DNA of 64,000 nucleotides from an uncultured Eubacterium sp. (GTDB lineage Bacteria > Bacillota > Clostridia > Lachnospirales > Lachnospiraceae), in contig CAUCXT010000011.1 of NCBI GenBank assembly GCA_958446835.1, positions 1 through 64,000 on the forward strand. The letters are read 5' to 3'. Under the pieces are notes generated by a model. The model saw only the letters and a list, made by a program, of their open reading frames with translations, searched no databases and was not told where the DNA came from. Shown piece by piece: positions 61,719 through 64,000 of the stretch (positions are counted from its first letter, which is position 1; every line of letters starts with the position of its first letter). The position numbers were made by a program, and so were the translations under genes.

Positions 61719-64000
61719 TTATAATGCCTGTTCATATTTTTTTGTTGGTTTCTGACTATACTGCTCTATACTTCCCTTCGCCTGTTTTTCTCTCAACTTG
61801 TCCAATACAGAAGGCTTTTTATAAGAATCTGCACTCTTTTCCGCTTCTGGTTTTTGAAATGTAGGATTGGTAAGATTTCCCGGCTGCTTTGGCAAATCTT
61901 CTGTTTCTCCTTCGACTTCTATCACCTCATGGTTGCTCTTACTATCCATATCCAACAGTATGTTCAGTTCATCCAGACGTTTCATTTTTTCAGCAAGTTC
62001 CGTCTCTTGGGCAAATGGCTTTTTCACTTCCTCCTGTGCAGACAATAACTGCTCCTGTAACGTTTCCAGTTTCAGCTTTGCCTCCGGCAGTTTCTTCTCA
62101 ATTCCGGTAAGGGCATTTTGGATACGCATGATGTTTCCCAACGCATCTTTTCCAACTTCCACGGTATAGCTGCATTTTCCCTTAATGGTTAAGTTATAGC
62201 ACTGATTGAAGGAATCATAGGCAGCGCTCAATGAAAATCCATGAAACTCTCCCACTGTCCCGGATACCTGTACCGTTTTCAATCCACTGCAAGCTGCAAT
62301 CAATGCAGTTCCGGCTTCTTTCCGGTCTGTATATACTTTCCCACTCACTGTTATAGAAAAATCATCCTTTTCTTTTTGAAGCAGCGATTTTGCCACCTCC
62401 CAGTCTGCGTTAAGTCCTGCAATCCGTTCTTTCATGGATGTAATCTGCATTGGGTAGTTTCTTGCAATATCCGTCTCTAGCCGATAGATCTGACTGGTAT
62501 GGTTTGCTTTCATCAACTTCAGCTTGCTTACCTGAATATCCAAATCCATCTTTTCTTTTATATAAGGATTGCCTGTTGCAAGCGCCTTGATCTCTGCGTA
62601 GGTAAGAGCTGCATCATCCACATCCTCACAGGCACGAACCGGAGATTTACTGGTCATGATCTGGGAAATGAATTTCTGCTTATTCTCCAAAATCTGCCAC
62701 ATATAGCTGTCAAAGGTATTCTCTGTCACATAGCGGAAGATTTTTACCTTCTGGTTTTGATTGCCCTGCCGCAAAATTCTTCCCTCCTGTTGTTCCAGAT
62801 CAGAAGGCTTCCAAGGACAATCCAAATGATGAAGGGCGATAAGCCTGTCCTGAATATTGGTTCCTGCGCCTAATTTCGGTGTAGAACCCAGAAGAATACG
62901 CACCTGCCCGGAACGTACTTTCGCAAATAATTCTGCTTTTTTTGCTTCTGTGGTGGCTTCATGGATAAAGGCAATCTCCTCCCTTGGGATTCCACGCCCT
63001 ACCAGCTTCTCCCTCACATCATCATAGACATTAAACGTTCCGTCATTCTTTGGCGTAGATAAATCACAAAAAATCAACTGGGTAGACTTTTGAGGGGCTG
63101 TCTCTTTCCAGATTTCAAAAGCATTTTCCACGCAACGGTTTACCTTGCTGTCTCCCTCATCCGGGAGCATATCGTTGATAAGCCTTTGATCTAACGCACA
63201 CTTTCTTCCATCGTTGGTAATCTTAAGCATGTTGTCGATTGTAGCATCCACGCCGCCTGAGCGCACCATTTCCGCACGCTCTGCAAAACTTTCTACCATT
63301 GACTTTTGTATCTCGCTTGGCTTTATGACCTCATTGATATACTCTGCTTCCGGCACAGGTAAATTCAACATATCCGAAGTCTGGATATCAGCGCTCTCCT
63401 TAAATAAAGAAATGAGTTCCGGCAGATTAAAAAAGCGGGCAAACCTTGTTTTTGCACGATACCCAGTCCCTTCGGGTGACAGCTCAATGGCTGTAACTGT
63501 CTCTCCAAATGCGGCTGCCCATGAGTCAAAGTGTCCCAGTCCCATTTTCTGCAGCGTATCATATTGTAAATAACGCATGATGGTGTAAAGCTCCGTCATA
63601 CTATTGGAAATCGGCGTTCCCGTTGCAAAGGTTACTCCTTTTCCTCCGGTAATCTCATCCAGATATTGACACTTCATAAACATATCCGAAGATTTCTGTG
63701 CATCCGTCTGTGCAATCCCCGCAATGTTCCGCATTTTCGTGTATAAAAACATATTTTTATAAAAATGGGATTCGTCTACAAACAGACGGTCTACACCAAG
63801 CTGTTCAAAAGTTACTACATCATCCTTCCTTGTCTGGTCATTTAATTTTGCCAGTTTCGTTTCCAACGTCTTTTTTGTTTTTTCCATCTGTTTTATGGAA
63901 TAGCGGGAACCCTGCTCGGACGCTGCTTCTTCTATTGCATTGGTAATATCTGCAATCTGTCGGTTAATGGTATCAATCTGACGTTCTTTCGATAATGGAA
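61719..64000 (-). CDS. Giant ICE SNF2/DEAD-type helicase, C-terminal part (runs off right edge)
   Basis: The frame is open to base 64000, so the Met at 63887 is internal and the real start is outside. Walker B is the DESH of DRLFVDESHFYKN, motif III is TFATGTPISNSMTELYTIMR, motif V LLGSTPKLGAGTNIQDRLIA, and motif VI DLEQQEGRILRQGNQ. After the helicase core come a coiled coil and a basic tail. In Clostridia ICEs this is the end of a protein of 2000 or more residues that often also carries an N6-adenine methylase domain; that part is not in the window. A role in DNA processing during transfer or in protection is inferred. Confidence 0.85.
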   Translation of the reverse strand, partial: PLSKERQIDTINRQIADITNAIEEAASEQGSRYSIKQMEKTKKTLETKLAKLNDQTRKDDVVTFEQLGVDRLFVDESHFYKNMFLYTKMRNIAGIAQTDAQKSSDMFMKCQYLDEITGGKGVTFATGTPISNSMTELYTIMRYLQYDTLQKMGLGHFDSWAAAFGETVTAIELSPEGTGYRAKTRFARFFNLPELISLFKESADIQTSDMLNLPVPEAEYINEVIKPSEIQKSMVESFAERAEMVRSGGVDATIDNMLKITNDGRKCALDQRLINDMLPDEGDSKVNRCVENAFEIWKETAPQKSTQLIFCDLSTPKNDGTFNVYDDVREKLVGRGIPREEIAFIHEATTEAKKAELFAKVRSGQVRILLGSTPKLGAGTNIQDRLIALHHLDCPWKPSDLEQQEGRILRQGNQNQKVKIFRYVTENTFDSYMWQILENKQKFISQIMTSKSPVRACEDVDDAALTYAEIKALATGNPYIKEKMDLDIQVSKLKLMKANHTSQIYRLETDIARNYPMQITSMKERIAGLNADWEVAKSLLQKEKDDFSITVSGKVYTDRKEAGTALIAACSGLKTVQVSGTVGEFHGFSLSAAYDSFNQCYNLTIKGKCSYTVEVGKDALGNIMRIQNALTGIEKKLPEAKLKLETLQEQLLSAQEEVKKPFAQETELAEKMKRLDELNILLDMDSKSNHEVIEVEGETEDLPKQPGNLTNPTFQKPEAEKSADSYKKPSVLDKLREKQAKGSIEQYSQKPTKKYEQAL

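Noticed and set aside
1..64000. CRISPR arrays, rRNA and tRNA genes
   Set aside because: No regularly spaced direct repeats and no recognisable rRNA or tRNA sequences were seen on either strand.

Overview
The window looks like a chromosomal segment of a Lachnospiraceae-type gut Firmicute. The grounds are an AT-rich, strongly Shine-Dalgarno-led gene style, a DUF6465 protein, a GH43 glycosidase, several solute-binding lipoproteins, and an integrated mobile element with a triple serine-recombinase module. The species is not identified. Most host genes lie on the minus strand; pdxY with its transporter and typA are on the plus strand.

Region 1 (1-13.7 kb) is accessory. It holds three large lipoproteins with a periplasmic-binding-protein-like C-terminal half and two copies of a compact signalling module. 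In each module a 598-632 residue regulator (N-terminal XRE-type helix-turn-helix, helical-repeat body, second helix-turn-helix-like segment) is transcribed tail to tail with a 50-54 residue peptide gene. The peptide has a positively charged start, a hydrophobic segment and a conserved DYS...SDD tail. Each peptide gene is in turn divergent from a lipoprotein operon. The peptide promoters share an ACCATGACAAATGA box (a perfect 16-bp-arm palindrome in copy 1), and the divergent operons share a roughly 45 bp element. A truncated third regulator and an IS66 relic lie between the modules. This looks like a duplicated RRNPP-like peptide signalling system and is the best candidate for something undescribed. 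None of these genes was recognised as a characterised system.

Region 2 (13.9-33.2 kb) is core metabolism: serC-serA; a pyridoxamine kinase with an ECF transporter subunit; then a long minus-strand sulfur cluster. The cluster comprises a YeiH-family transporter, an O-acetylhomoserine sulfhydrylase, a siroheme sulfite-reductase-like protein, TusA, a CVAC thioredoxin, a ThiS-like carrier ending GGGR, a ThiF/MoeB-like E1, a JAMM protease, precorrin-2 dehydrogenase, a FecCD-type ABC importer and a LysR regulator. Together they suggest homocysteine synthesis through a protein thiocarboxylate. A TetR regulator, tgt, aroC and a BMP-type binding protein follow.

Region 3 (33.2-46.4 kb) has a membrane/beta-propeller/HD-GYP receptor broken by three frameshifts, DUF6465, a diacylglycerol-kinase-like protein, a nucleotidyltransferase/aminotransferase cluster with a HAD phosphatase, a GH43 glycosidase, a two-OB-fold SSB and typA.

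Region 4 (about 46.6 kb to the right edge) is the left part of an integrative conjugative or mobilizable element. It carries three tandem large serine recombinases, DUF6870, a candidate oriT, MobC, a relaxase, a YtrA-type GntR/ABC cargo with a clear promoter and operator, a hydrolase and an SRPBCC protein, an Abi-like relic, YodL-type proteins, a TTRAP-like protein and the C-terminal part of a very large SNF2-type helicase. A fragment resembling the C-terminus of an S8 peptidase sits just outside the left end.
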